Positions 1 through 11,850 of a stretch of 64,000 bases of DNA are shown here, piece after piece. The notes beneath the pieces were generated by a model that ran no database searches, was not told where the DNA came from, and saw nothing but the letters and a program-made list of their open reading frames with translations. Position 1 is the stretch's first letter. Each line of letters starts with the position of its first letter. The position numbers were made by a program, and so were the translations under genes. The DNA is from Phascolomyces articulosus (taxonomy: Eukaryota > Mucoromycota > Mucoromycetes > Mucorales > Lichtheimiaceae), in the NCBI GenBank assembly GCA_025677815.1, contig JAIXMP010000008.1, positions 1,178,001 through 1,242,000 of the forward strand. The letters are read 5' to 3'.

Positions 1-863
1 TAATAGCCTATATTATAGAAATACACGTCGCCATAAAGACACGACTCTATATTGTAATTAAGTTTTATAGACGACAATCGCGTAACCTTCTAGCGGATTA
101 CTCAATATTGGACGTCCTCCTTGGAGTGTATCAGTACAACGGATAATGTAAAGGTATGTATGCTCAAAAAATAGTTGCTTTATTTTGAATGCATATACAT
201 ATGTATGTCACCATAAATAAGTCATTCTATGTTGTAATTAAATAGTACACCCAACAATCATGTGGTCTTCCAGCAAAATATTAAGTGAATTACCCAATAC
301 TGGATATTCCCCTTAGAAGTGTATGTTAGTGCAACTGAGATTGAGATGAATATATACCCATAACATAATTATTTTGTCTTGAATGATTGTACTTGTATTT
401 GCAGCACATGCTCTAAAAGTTATATAGCAGTCATAATGGAAAGATACATCTTCATTTTAGCTATTTAGTAGAATCTAAGCCTGTTTTTCATAGTGAATAG
501 TTGATGTATACAATAATTTAGATATCTCTTAGTAGATATATAAAACTTGATTAACAGTTATCCAATTTTCATTATATATAAACAGGAGTATTCCACAATT
601 TACTCTTAACGAAGGTTAGTATGTATTCCCAAGTATATCCTTCCCTCTATATACTCCATATCCCATATGATTCCAATTCCTACTTAGAGAGAGAGAGAAA
701 ACCAAAATCCTTGTCTTTTTGGTCCTTTTTTTTAATAGATCAAACTATTTTTTGGTTCAATTGAATGCAAATTATATAGATAACAAAGGGTGTGTATGTA
801 TGTGTATATATGTGAGGGATGAAAAAACAAAAATGTAAGGATGAAATGATTTCTTTTTTTAAT
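1..863. other. AT-rich intergenic DNA
   Basis: No convincing coding exon is visible. The left part holds a diverged tandem repeat (listed separately). A GAGA run lies near 690-700. The right end is the 3' flank of the RPA34 gene on the minus strand, rich in T runs. Confidence 0.6.
29..400. repeat. diverged tandem duplication (about 180-bp unit)
   Basis: Two successive stretches share the same order of words: 'ccataaa..gac/gtc', 'tattgtaatta' versus 'tgttgtaatta', 'acgacaatc' versus 'cccaacaatc', 'ctcaatattgga' versus 'cccaatactgga', and 'ggagtgtatcagt' versus 'gaagtgtatgttagt'. A later word 'ttattttgaatgcat' recurs as 'ttgtcttgaatgatt'. Copy 1 is about 29-205 and copy 2 about 207-400. Divergence is high, so this is an old duplication, possibly the relic of a repeat family. 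Its extent was judged by eye. Confidence 0.6.
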
Positions 864-1903
864 TTATTTCTTTTCCTTTTTCGACTTCTTTTTCTTTTCC
901 TTTTCTTCACCCTCCTTTCGCTTTCGTTTCTTGTCTCCACCAGATTTTGATGATGAAGCAGTTGTAGTGGTAGTAGTGACAGATACTGTAGGTTGTGATG
1001 ATGAAACACCAACTATATAATCCAAAAATCATTAGATTCTCTCTTTTTTTCTAACCTGTTTTTCTCTCCTTTTCTTTTATTTTTTTTTTACCTGTATCAA
1101 ACCCATAAGGTTTAAATCGCATTTGTAAATTTTCTGGTTGATCACGTTTTGCTGGTGGTCGACTTGAGATTTCCTTTGCAATTTCTAACGAGTCGGGCAC
1201 ATTGACTTGTTCATCCAAAATCAGATATTGTGAAAATTCTTTGGGAGCTATAATATATATATATATATACAAATATATCCATTAAGTTCAATATATCCCA
1301 TTTTTTTTAAAAAAAATGTTCATGTAGATTTGAAAATTCAATTTTTACCATATGCAAGATATCCATCTTCAGGTAATAAACAAGTAAAACCTGCCATTTC
1401 TTGTCCACTCACACCAACATCTTCATCATCTTGTTCATCCCCCTTTTCATCATTTGCTTGTGGTACTCGGTATAATGCATATTCATTATTTTTATCGTTT
1501 AATTTGGCAAGTGGTTTTCGTGATTGTTTCTTTGAGGAAGGCAACTTTATTTCTAAACCTTTCAATTTATCCAATGATACCTATTACAATATAAAATTTT
1601 TGTCGTCTTTTAATAAAAAAAATGACACATAACTAGTGGGTAATAAGAATTTTTAGGATATATCTTACGTTGTCTGGTACTCGAATAAGCCAAAGTTCGT
1701 TGTCGTTATTATCATGGATCTTTTCTGTATTAAATGATGTCTTTGAGGTTTGTTTGAATTCGGTATAACCCGTAGGTGCACTATTTTATATATAGAGAGA
1801 GGCGTAGCTTATAGTCATTAATGTTTGTTCCATTTATGCCCATGGGTATTCAATCAATCGTTTAATGGAAGCATTGCGTTTACGTTTGTGAAATTCCTGC
1901 CAT
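864..1903 (-). CDS. RPA34: DNA-directed RNA polymerase I subunit RPA34 (RPA34.5-like)
   Basis: Non-core Pol I subunit that in yeast pairs with Rpa49 in a TFIIF-like module. Five exons on the minus strand (1903-1884, 1780-1669, 1580-1349, 1247-1092, 1012-864) join in frame to 222 residues, close to yeast Rpa34 (233). Seen in the sequence: the family motif ELWLIRVPDN near residue 37, a central acidic linker, the conserved block QPENLQMRFKPYGF, and a lysine-rich tail (KKRKRK...KKSKKEKK) typical of the family. Introns carry GTAAAC, GTAAGA, GTAAAA and GTAAAA donors and TAG acceptors. The weakest point is the first exon, which contributes only MAGISQ and part of the next codon; another frame there is also open for a short stretch. 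The family call rests on the ELWLIRVP and MRFKP blocks together with the basic tail. Confidence 0.82.
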
Positions 1904-4219
1904 TATATATTTTTTTTTCGAAGGTTAATAAAAAAAAGTTGTCTGCGCTGTCAAGCCACTTCAAGGCGAAATCAAGCAGGAAAAAAACTTGACGGAGTGT
2001 AGATTGATGCTTATTTTAGTTTACAGCACTAAGTGGATACAAAATTTACTAACTTGAATCACCCACACAATCCTAACCTTTGAACCAGACACATCTAGAG
2101 GAATTCTTGGTCAAAATATCGCTTGATACTTTTTATATTCCTTAGCTACAGATTTTACTTCAATATGTCACAAAGAGGATCCAAAATATAATCCTTCCAA
2201 CTCACTGATTCAGTATCAACTTAGAAAACACTGGAAAACAACTGTTTGGCGATTAGTTCTTTGGACTCTTGATTCATTATATTAGTCCTAAAAAAAGTCT
2301 TTCAGTCGTACTGAATACAAATTCCTAAGCTTGCCATTACTGTAATTTGGTTTAATACTATAAAATATAGTTTATTATTTATCTAAACAAGATAATATTT
2401 AGTGGATCTATTAAATATTGAGCAAAATAAAAATATATAAAGATGAGTTTTACAATTTCTTCTTGTATGTTATCATGAATAATCGATTTGAGCATATTAT
2501 CGTCAATAATGCCTCCATTATCCGAATGAACATCATCTTCCATGCATCATTACTGAATATATAGTTTGACATATAAATACAAGCTGGAATGTAAAGAACA
2601 ATAATACTCGCACCACGAAAATATATGAATAAAAGGTATAATTTTATGTAATTACTTTTCTTTGATATATAATAATGACTACTAGATATTCTTGTTTAAA
2701 GAGCATTGAATTCTATAGCTTTAAAATTTTTAGTTATATAATATATTTCCATAGTAACAATGATGCTAATAAGCTTTTTTTATATAAAACTGTTGAACAT
2801 GTCACTCATTTTTTCCCTATTAAAGGCAGATTATTTTGATTATTCATTTATCATTATTTTCATATATATTTATGTAAGCAGATTTATCTTATACACATCG
2901 GTTAAAAACTTTCCAAGATTGTTTATCGGTGGTTCGCAATATAATGATGGATGTTTTATGCTATAATAATGTCGACGACCTATGAAAAGAGATCATGTTA
3001 GATTTTTAAACCATACTCTTTTTTTGTTAAAAAGTTACATGTGTATACATATATCAATCATTGATTGGATATTAATTCGTTACCATGGTACTGTGTTGTA
3101 GTAGTTACTAGAATGTATATAATGATATATATATCAGTTTAGCTAGTTACTAAAATAAATACTTTTTCCTTAAAATGATTGATAAATGGAAAGGTTAATG
3201 TAATAACTGGAAAGATGGAAAGATCATTGACTATCATAAAAATGCGTTGGATGACCCATTCTTTAGGTTTTGGTTTCCTTTTATCAAATCTTAAAATGTC
3301 AATTCCGTTTATAGTATTTTATACATCATGGGAGGTAAGCGTAAGTTTACCATAATGGATCTACTTAATTATGACAAATGATATGCATTAAATAGGTATT
3401 TTGATGACGACAGTGGTAGTTAATATATAGTATAATACATTATTATAGGAAAAAAAATATTCTACGTATCCATCATTGCTATTATAGGTTATTATTTACC
3501 GGATAATGGGTTATCCATTGGATCAAAAAATATTCTAATGGTGGAAAAACTTTTTGAATCAAAAATGTTTCTTCTGACATATCAATAACACCATATAAAC
3601 GGTTCTTTTAAAGAATGTAGTAATAAGGGGATAAATAAAAACGTACGAGCCAATTATTGGAAGGTTACTGATACTTTTTTATCAATACCCATTGTATCGC
3701 ATCGTCCAATTTTGACATGTGTTATGGAAAGTATCCTTTGTTAAAAAAACAATTCAAGAATACCCCGGTTATTTCATTTAAATGGTGACAATCTTTTTAA
3801 TTATCAACATAACGAACTCAAACTATATATCATGAATCTCTGTATGCTGTATGATAAGGACAAGTCAAAAAATTAAAAGTGATCATGATAAATGGATGTA
3901 TAGATCCGATGTGAGAGAGAGCTTGAATATGGTGCAACCTTTTTAAATTTGCATTATATAAAGTTTTGAAAACGGAAACTCTTTTTTTTCTATTCGGCAG
4001 GTGCGTGTTTCCAAATGCCAAATTTAGATGCTCCACGTAAGCAGAACAAAGCACAGGTCAGCTTTTTGTGTGGTGGTATAAAAAAAAAAAAGCCCGCTCA
4101 CCTTCTCTCACCTTGTACACACACATACACTTTCAAGTTTTTGACCGAAACCCGCGTCTTTTTTCCCTTTCCCTTTTTTATTTTTTGCGAAAAAAAAACA
4201 TCTTGCAAGTTATAAAAAA
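1904..4219. other. intergenic, no gene seen
   Basis: About 2.3 kb between the divergent RPA34 and DSK2 genes. The only open frames are short and low in complexity. The last 150 bp before the DSK2 start contain 'gtggtata' followed by an A run, then a pyrimidine-rich stretch, which is a plausible promoter and leader for DSK2. I see no RNA gene. Confidence 0.55.
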
Positions 4220-5511
4220 ATGTCAACCATCAATGTCAATGTAAAGTCATCCAGTGATAAAAAATTTGTCATTGCGATTGAAACGTCTAAAACTGTGCTT
4301 GATCTAAAAAATGCTATTGCTGAACAAACCGAAGTGTCTGCCGAACGACAACGTTTGATTTATTCTGGACGAGTACTTAAAGATCATGATACTTTAGCTG
4401 ATTATAAGATTGCAGACGGTAATACGGTTCATATGGTCAAAAGTTCTGGTGGTGCTGCTGGTAGTGCTTCAAGAGGTATATATATAAATATATGTTATTT
4501 TTGTTTTTATTGCATTCCATGTTATTCTATCATAATAAATGATAACCCACCTTTTTTTTGAATTGTAAAATTAATTATCTATGATGGGGATTATCCACTT
4601 ATCTATTATTATTTTTTTCAGGTACCACGTCTTCAGCCCCAAACACCACATCAACCACAACAACTACTACTTCTTCCACATCACCTACTTCACAATCCAC
4701 CAATACAACACCTACACAACAACAACAACCAGCAGCAGGTAATCCATTTGCAGCTTTAGGTGGAGGTGCAGCCAATCCATTTGGTATGCTTGGGACAGGA
4801 TTTGGCGCTGGTGCCATGGGGAATAGTTTTGGTTCACCTGATCCAAATATGATGAATGCGATGCTTCAAGATCCCATGTTTGCACAATATATGTCTTCTG
4901 TATTGCAAAATCCTGCTGTACTTGATTCAATTATTACAAGTAACCCTCATTTATCATCCATGGGTCCAGAGATTCGCAACATGATGCAATCACCCGAGTT
5001 TAGACAAATGCTCGGTAATCCCCAAATGATTCAACAAATGGCACAAATGGCATCTGCCATGCAAAGTATGGGTATGAGTCCTGGTGCTGCTGGTATGGGC
5101 GGTATGGGTGGTAATACAGCAACAACGCCACCATCTACCACTGGTGGTAATACTTCACCTACTCAACAACAATCACAACAACCTCCATTAAATCCATTTG
5201 CTGCTTTTGCTGGTGCTGGTGCTGGTGCTGGTGGTGCCACAGGTACACCACCTGCTGTGGATCCTCAACTTCAACAACGTATGGCTGCATTATTTGGAGG
5301 TATGGGCGGTATGGGAGGTTTTGGAAGTGGTGCACCTGCTACCGCTGCACCTCCAGCTGATACACGACCACCTGAAGAACGATTCCAAGTTCAATTACAA
5401 CAATTAAATGAAATGGGCTTTTATGATGCAAGCAAGAATATTCGAGCATTGTTAGCATCAGGAGGAAACGTCAATGCAGCTATTGAAATGTTATTCAGTG
5501 GAACCATGTAA
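4220..5511 (+). CDS. DSK2: ubiquilin / Dsk2-type ubiquitin shuttle protein
   Basis: Adaptor that delivers ubiquitinated proteins to the proteasome. Two exons (4220-4475 and 4622-5511, donor GTATAT, acceptor TTTTTTTCAG) give 381 residues; yeast Dsk2 has 373. Domain order is typical. An N-terminal ubiquitin-like domain covers about residues 1-75 (INVNVKSS...[15 protein letters not shown]). A Thr/Ser/Gln linker follows. The STI1-type region at about 155-215 is rich in Met, Gln and Asn-Pro ([22 protein letters not shown]). A Gly/Met/Ala-rich linker leads to a C-terminal UBA domain at about 339-381 with the expected NEMGF loop. The start is the first ATG of the UBL frame. The gene converges with the FERRY3 homolog downstream. 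Confidence 0.95.
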
Positions 5512-6248
5512 AAAAAAACAATTGGTTGTTTTTCTTCTTTATTCTATTCTATATATACATATATATACAAATATCATTTTATATCGTTTCTATTTTCCCC
5601 ATCACCCTTTTTATCTTAACTTTTACCACCTATTCACTTGAAATCTCACTCACTCAATACTATTTGTTCTACTATATAATCCCCCACCCATTCCATCCCC
5701 ATTTCTTACATATTACCTCAAAACACCATCAGTCAAACAAATTCTACAAAACATAACAAAAGCAAACATTTGATATATTATTTTTTCTATATAAATTCAA
5801 AGCAACAGCAAAAAAAAAATATAAATATAAAGTATTCTATACAAACACATCCAGTCATCCATCTATCTGTTTTTCATTTACATCCAATAGCTATTTGTCC
5901 TTTATTTTTTAATTTTACTAAAAAAAGATGTATCAATAATCAAGGATAACATCATTCTTCTTTTCTATGTCGTATATTCATGGATCTGTATATACATATA
6001 CCTCTATACACATGATGATCATGGTGTATATATGGAAGAGGGGAAAAGTGACGCGGCATTACCAAATATTACACAGTGGAATGTCAAAATTTTATCTCTC
6101 TCACACACAATTATATATGTGTATCCCAAAAAAAAATGGCATCTAAAAGTCTATGGATACACACACACGTGATAAAATCGCATCATGGGGGAGGGGAAAC
6201 AATAAGAAAATTACGATGAATGGGTCATATCTATCAATATTATTATTT
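5512..6248. other. shared 3' flank of convergent genes
   Basis: AT-rich DNA with poly-T and poly-A runs between the stop codons of DSK2 (+) and the FERRY3 homolog (-). Several T-rich and 'aataa'-type words could serve polyadenylation on either strand. No coding exon is supported. Confidence 0.5.
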
Positions 6249-9200
6249 TTAACTTGTTTGGAAAATACTGACAAGAGAAATACGAAACTTTTGAAAAGCG
6301 TATTCAACATCTTGACCAACGACATCAGGCCGTTGACCATAGACACCACTCTTATCGGGTAATAAGAATTCGACACTATGTAATCCACCACCGAAGACAG
6401 TTTCCGCACGATCCATAGCAGCTTCACTTTGACCATTGCCACTACCTCGCTTCCCACTTCCAGAATGTTCATACAAGAATCCACGCACACACTTCATGGT
6501 GACTTCACCTCGTTTTTGTAACCATCCAAAATGCTGTTGGGGTTGATCCAAGAAATTTGTAGAAAAGAATTGTTCAGGTTGATCCAAAAATTTGTCGGGT
6601 AGTAATAAAAGTGGAATAGATAAGGAGGAGATATCGTAACGGGTAGTAAGACGCATGATGTTGAGTAAACCTTTAATTAGGTTGCTTTGTTTGGTTAATT
6701 CGGTCCTGGCAATAGCTGTCATCCATGATATATATATAGAGAGAGAGAGATTAGTAGTTGGCCTTAATTTGAGTTGGATAAAGAGAGAGAATGGGAGTTT
6801 ATTCACCATCACTGTCAGTCACCAAGTGGAATACTACTTGCGTTAATGGAAGATTAGAATGACGAGTAATAAAAAAGGAACCTTCTTGTAAACTTTCAGG
6901 TCGTTCACCAAAATCCTGTTCAATAGATGTTAATTGGGATTCAATATCTGGGAAATGAAATTCTGTTGAATGCTGACAACGTTCAAACAAGGCTAATGAA
7001 TCATTAATCCCAATGATAGTTATATGTTAGGTTAAATTAGTTGAATCAACACTCCCCCAGAAGGTAGGATAGAGCATCCTCTATTTAAAATAAGAAAAAA
7101 AAATAAAACTTTATATAATTTACCTTTATTACTTCCTTTACCAGTACGATATTGTCGCCAACCAAAGGCAGTTCCTTGTTGATCACGACTCCTGTTCAAT
7201 TCACTTAATTCCACTAATACAACAATCGCACTCAAATGATTGGTATAAAGTTTGGTGGATGTCTGAGCCTTGTAAGCCATCTCCCGAGTCGGATCATAAG
7301 GTGTAGGGTTAAAAATATCGGCCCCTGGCTCGGCTACTAATAGGCGTAAATTATGCGTGGACTTGATTTGTGCAGGACCTAGGCTGATCGTAAAGGATTC
7401 AACCGGTTGTTGTGCATTGGCCCCGTTAGCAAGTGAGCTAGTGAATCCACTAAGTAAGTCGTCGTATATAAGTTATATATATTTATAAACAGTGACATTG
7501 CATGCGTTATTATTGTTATTATATATTTATAAATGATCATCCTCATGTTGATTTTTTAAAACAATCAATATCTTTTTTTTCTATCACTCCCTCATTTAGA
7601 TCAACATCTTTCTACTTTTTTTATCCCAATGAATGCTCCTCTTGTTATCCCTCCCCCCCAAACAACCAACCCGCTTTTTTTACCCTTTCCACCTTCCCCC
7701 TTCTCATCTATCATCATTCATTGAAAAAAAAACGCCCAATCTATTCTTACCTATCATCATGATCAATGCCAAAATTCTCCATGGCCCTACCTAACCAACC
7801 ACCTAATTTCCGTACGGAGCTAAGATTTGTATTTTCCATGACCTGTTTTTGTTGCTGCAGGAATGAAATAGGGCTCCAACTTTTATTGTTATTAGCATTG
7901 TTGGCAATATTTTTACTCAATGGTGAGGAAGTTCCTCCTCCTCCTTGTTGAAATCCTTTTTGAAACGATTGACGTCGACTAGAAGGTGCTGAAGGTGGAT
8001 CGTTGACTGAATTAGTCCGTGAACGAGCTGGAGAACTGGTCGATCGTCGACGTAAGGCTGTATTAACTTTAGCTGGATCTTCAAGAAGTAAAGTCACTGC
8101 TTGTTCCATGGCATGACTGGTTAATGAAAGGGCCATTTCCGCTTGTTCTTTGGCGAATCCCATTTCTTCAATATCTTTGACCATCCGTTGAAAGTTTATC
8201 TATAAATATAGAGCATGATCATGATGACAATTAGATATGTATATAAATAACTAAGAGAGAGCAGGAGAAACAAGGAGCCAAAAAGAAATTCCCATCTTCA
8301 TTCAAAAAAAAAACAAGGATGACACCAAATCTAAAAATATATTATAATATTACTTTATCTTTCTCTATTTGTTGCTGTTGTTGCAATTGTTGTTGAGATA
8401 AGGAACGTGCCATAGGGAATGGTTGTTGTTGCTGTTGTTGCTCAGTATTGGTATTGGAAGAAGAAACGCCACTAGCCAAACTCGTAGCTGAAGAACTTTG
8501 ACGTCGTCTTTTCACATCATTTTCTTTCATCCGTTCTGCAGCCACTTTGACAATATCTTTTCCATCCAAATTTTTTTCGGCTTCAATCAATGTATCTTCA
8601 GGTTTTAGATTTTTTTCATTGGATAAAGTGACCAACCGTTGTTGATATTCTCGATACAATTCAATGACAAAAGCACGATATTCACGTCGTTGGGTTTGTT
8701 GGGTTTGAAGTATATCGGATGCCCAAGTTGCTTGAAAAACCTCCATATCTTCCACATGCCTTGCAAATAAATGGGTCATGTTAGGTGATCCAGGTGATGT
8801 TTCAATTTCTCGATTATGTCTACAAAAAAAAAGTAGGGGGGGAGGGGAGACACATTGATAAGTTCAATGGGTGAGATAATGTTTTTTTTTTAAAAAAAAA
8901 TCTAGTCGTTCATTGATATTCCATAGAAAGTCATAGTAGTGCATGTTGCTTATTATGGTGCATGACATCTTTTTTTTGACTTAATAAAAAATTATGCAGA
9001 AAAAAAAAAGGGATTTTTTTTGCATATAATTTTTTTTCGCTAAGGTAATCTTTCTTCTTGACTTGTAATTTAGAGGGAGAGAGAGGAAAAGGAGAGGGTT
9101 TGACATTGAAAAAGAAATATGTACCTTTCCTGTATATCGGCTAATTCCTTCTCGCATGCCAAATAACGGTCTTGGATCACCAATGCATAATCTTGTTCAA

Positions 9201-9855
9201 GACTGAGTAAAGTATTATACATGGCTTCAATAGGACAATGCACGAGTGTATGATATGCACGTGGAAATATATCCTATATATTTATATATATTTTTTTATG
9301 TGTAAGAATTATTTTACATTGAAAAATACAGTGCGCGCCAATCTATTTACGATGAAAAAAAACCCTTTTCCCTTCCCCCCCCTCTTTTTCCTTCTTGCTC
9401 CCTTTCTCCTCCCCTAAGTAAAGAGATCCTATCCAAATAATAATAATGATAAAAAAAATAAAAATAAAATTGAAATTGGAAATATTCACTTCTTCAGGTT
9501 TATTATGATAGTGTAAGGTATGTGATTGATATTTCATAATAAATCGATCGCGTTTTATATTATTATTAGAACGATCATTATTATCGTGACGATGAACCAC
9601 CTCTTCTTCCTTTTCTCGTTCAAAATAATGCTTAGGAGGATGAGAAGAAGGATGATTCACCATAGCAGATATTAAGACGGAATAAATGGAGGTTGTCAAA
9701 TAAGAAGGAATATGATGTTGACGTATCAAGTGAGATACTACGTCCTTTAAGTTTTGACCCTCCGTAATGTCGACGTGTAATGGGGAGGTGTCATTAGTAT
9801 TATTATAAAGATGAAGTGTTGCTGTGAAATGGTGAGTCGACTGTAAGGGCTGCAT
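6249..9855 (-). CDS. FERRY3: FERRY3 / C12orf4 family protein (DUF2362) with a UBA-like domain
   Basis: Animal FERRY3 (C12orf4) is a subunit of the five-part FERRY complex that links Rab5 endosomes to mRNAs. Seven exons (9855-9490, 9273-9125, 8819-8354, 8199-7751, 7449-7124, 6992-6807, 6715-6249) close in frame to 802 residues; human C12orf4 has about 552. Conserved C-terminal blocks are clear: SFTISLGPAQIKSTHNLRLL, TEFHFPDIE, FFITRHSNLP, ISSLSIPLLLLPDKF, TMKCVRGFLYE and HSVEFLLP. An upstream exon encodes PRAYHTLVHCPIEAMYNTL, matching the animal DLIHSP region. Between the coiled-coil part and the conserved C-terminal half, exon 4 encodes a UBA-like helix set (IEEMGFAKEQAEMALSL, about residues 332-375) and Ser/Asn/Gln-rich linkers that account for most of the extra length. 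Two introns use GTGAAT donors. The ATG at 9855 starts the first recognisable stretch. Family call strong; function in fungi is inference. Confidence 0.85.
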
Positions 9856-11850
9856 AATTATAATAATACTTTTTATATATCGGCTTGGTTGAGAATAAAT
9901 AAAAGGGGGGAGGAGGGAGAAAGAGTGAAAGAGGAGAGAGAGAGTGTGTGAAAAGCAAAGGGAGGGAAACGTTTTTTGAGACATGTAAACGTTGGTCGGA
10001 GATTGGCTGATGATGTGTGGCAAATAATTCAAATAACTTATAAGTCCAAGGTATGAATAAGTAGTAGTAATTCTAATGACTATTATGAAGAGATATTTCT
10101 CCTTAAAAACCCACATACATACAGAAACATCTTTAATCATTATAACATTTGTTATAGCTGATGGGTATATACATATATAAATAAATATAAATATATTATA
10201 TGTATCAATTTCTGCACGCCAAGGGTCTATCCTCCGGGGGGGAGGAATTCTTATTGGAGATTATCAATCATTCAATGATGACCTATAATGAAGCGCAGCA
10301 ATGGCAATAAAACACATAAAACTAAAATATATTAGCCTATATATCTATATATCCTATAAAAGTTATTAGCGAAAGGGAAGTGGGAGAAAGGGGAGAAAGA
10401 AAAAAGAAGGTCGTTTTAAAGAGGAGAACTTGTAATATATAATATGATTAGTGTGTCATCATTTATCTCATCAGTCGAGTTATTTTAGTACATAATTGAT
10501 CATATATATATATAAAAATCATATTCATCCATCGATCCCATCTAAAATCAAGGGCCTAAAATACTAAAATAAGTTCAATAAGAAACTGGATTTTTTTTTG
10601 CTGAAACAATCATCATCCGCAAGTAATGCCGTGTGTGGTTATAAAAAAAACTTTTGGACCAATCAAGGTATTTTTGGGAGGTTATCACACAAAGTTGGCA
10701 AGCACCCGAGGCCCCAAAAAAAAAAAGTTGGTTGTTGTCAAGTGTTACACATTTCAATCCAAGATTAGCAGAGACAAAGAGGAGCAGCAAGCAGCAAAAA
10801 AAACAAATAATAATTATTAGTGCGTAATAATAAAAAGGAAGGTTTTTTTATATTATTGATGGTGATGATGGACAAGGTGGAAAGAAAGGGAAATAACTCT
10901 CTTTTCTTTGGGGGTAGAAGAAGATGGATGATTGATTGAAAATGGGGGATGTAAATGAAAGAAGAAAGAAGAAAAAAAAAGAGGAGGGAAAAAAGAACTT
11001 TTTGGGGGGAGGAAGGGAGGAAATAAAAAGAACTTAAAAAAGTAGAAGAGGAGTTGTTTGATAAAAAGTTGTTGTTGTTTGCTATGGTGATGGTGATGAT
11101 GTTGGTTTTGGTTTTAATAGGATTTGGGGGGAAATCAAGAAAAAAAAAGAAGATCGGAGAGAAGAAAAAATGGGGGGAGAAGAGAAAAAGAAAAAAAAAA
11201 GATTTGGGTTTGAGTTTTTTTTTGTTGCCTTGGTGATAAATTGTTATTATTTGTTGTTATTTTGTTGCTAGGTGACCAGTGTATGTGACACACACAAAAT
11301 GAAAACTATGGACAAGGGGGTTTTATTTCATTTTGGGGGGGGGAGTGAAAAAAGAGGAAAAAGTGTAAATAAGGGAAATGGTGCCGACCGAAAAAAGCGG
11401 AGAAGAATTTTGAACTTGTGAAATTGGAACCTTGACTTTTTTTTTCTCTGCATTATAATTATAATAAATAATAATCACACAAAAGGCGCCTTTTTGGAAG
11501 GGTGGAACAATGGGACACTAACACACACATCACACATTACATAGATATAACAACAACAACCATTAGGTAAAAGCTGGCACCCAAAAAAAAAGTTCCGACC
11601 GTATTTGGCAGCTAGCGAAACCTTTTTTTTTTTACATAAATGTTAAAGAACGAGTTTTTTTTTTCTTTCCTCTTTTATTGTTAAACACTCTTTTCATATA
11701 AAAAAAAGGTGTATTTTGATTTAATGCAAAAATAAAAAAAAATAAAAATCACTTCTTTTCTTTCTTCTTTCCATTCTTTATTATTATTCAATTTTACAAC
11801 AGCAAACTAACCAACCAACCAACCAACCATTCCATACATAAACGAACATC
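9856..11850. other. divergent 2-kb promoter region, purine-rich on the + strand
   Basis: Lies between the FERRY3 homolog (-) and the cyclin gene (+). From about 10,370 to 11,460 the + strand is strongly purine-biased, with repeated A and G runs including nine G at 11,335-11,343. From about 11,630 to 11,850 it switches to T/C-rich DNA with a 'catataaaaaaa' TATA-like word near 11,695 and an 'aaccaacc' repeat just before the cyclin ATG. I see no coding exon. Confidence 0.55.

Noticed and set aside
740..1012. 90-codon minus-strand frame at the RPA34 3' end
   Set aside because: Shadow of the last RPA34 exon; the other frame gives the lysine-rich tail and continues the splice phase.
1330..1632. 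100-codon plus-strand frame
   Set aside because: Antisense of RPA34 exon 3, which carries the family motifs on the minus strand.
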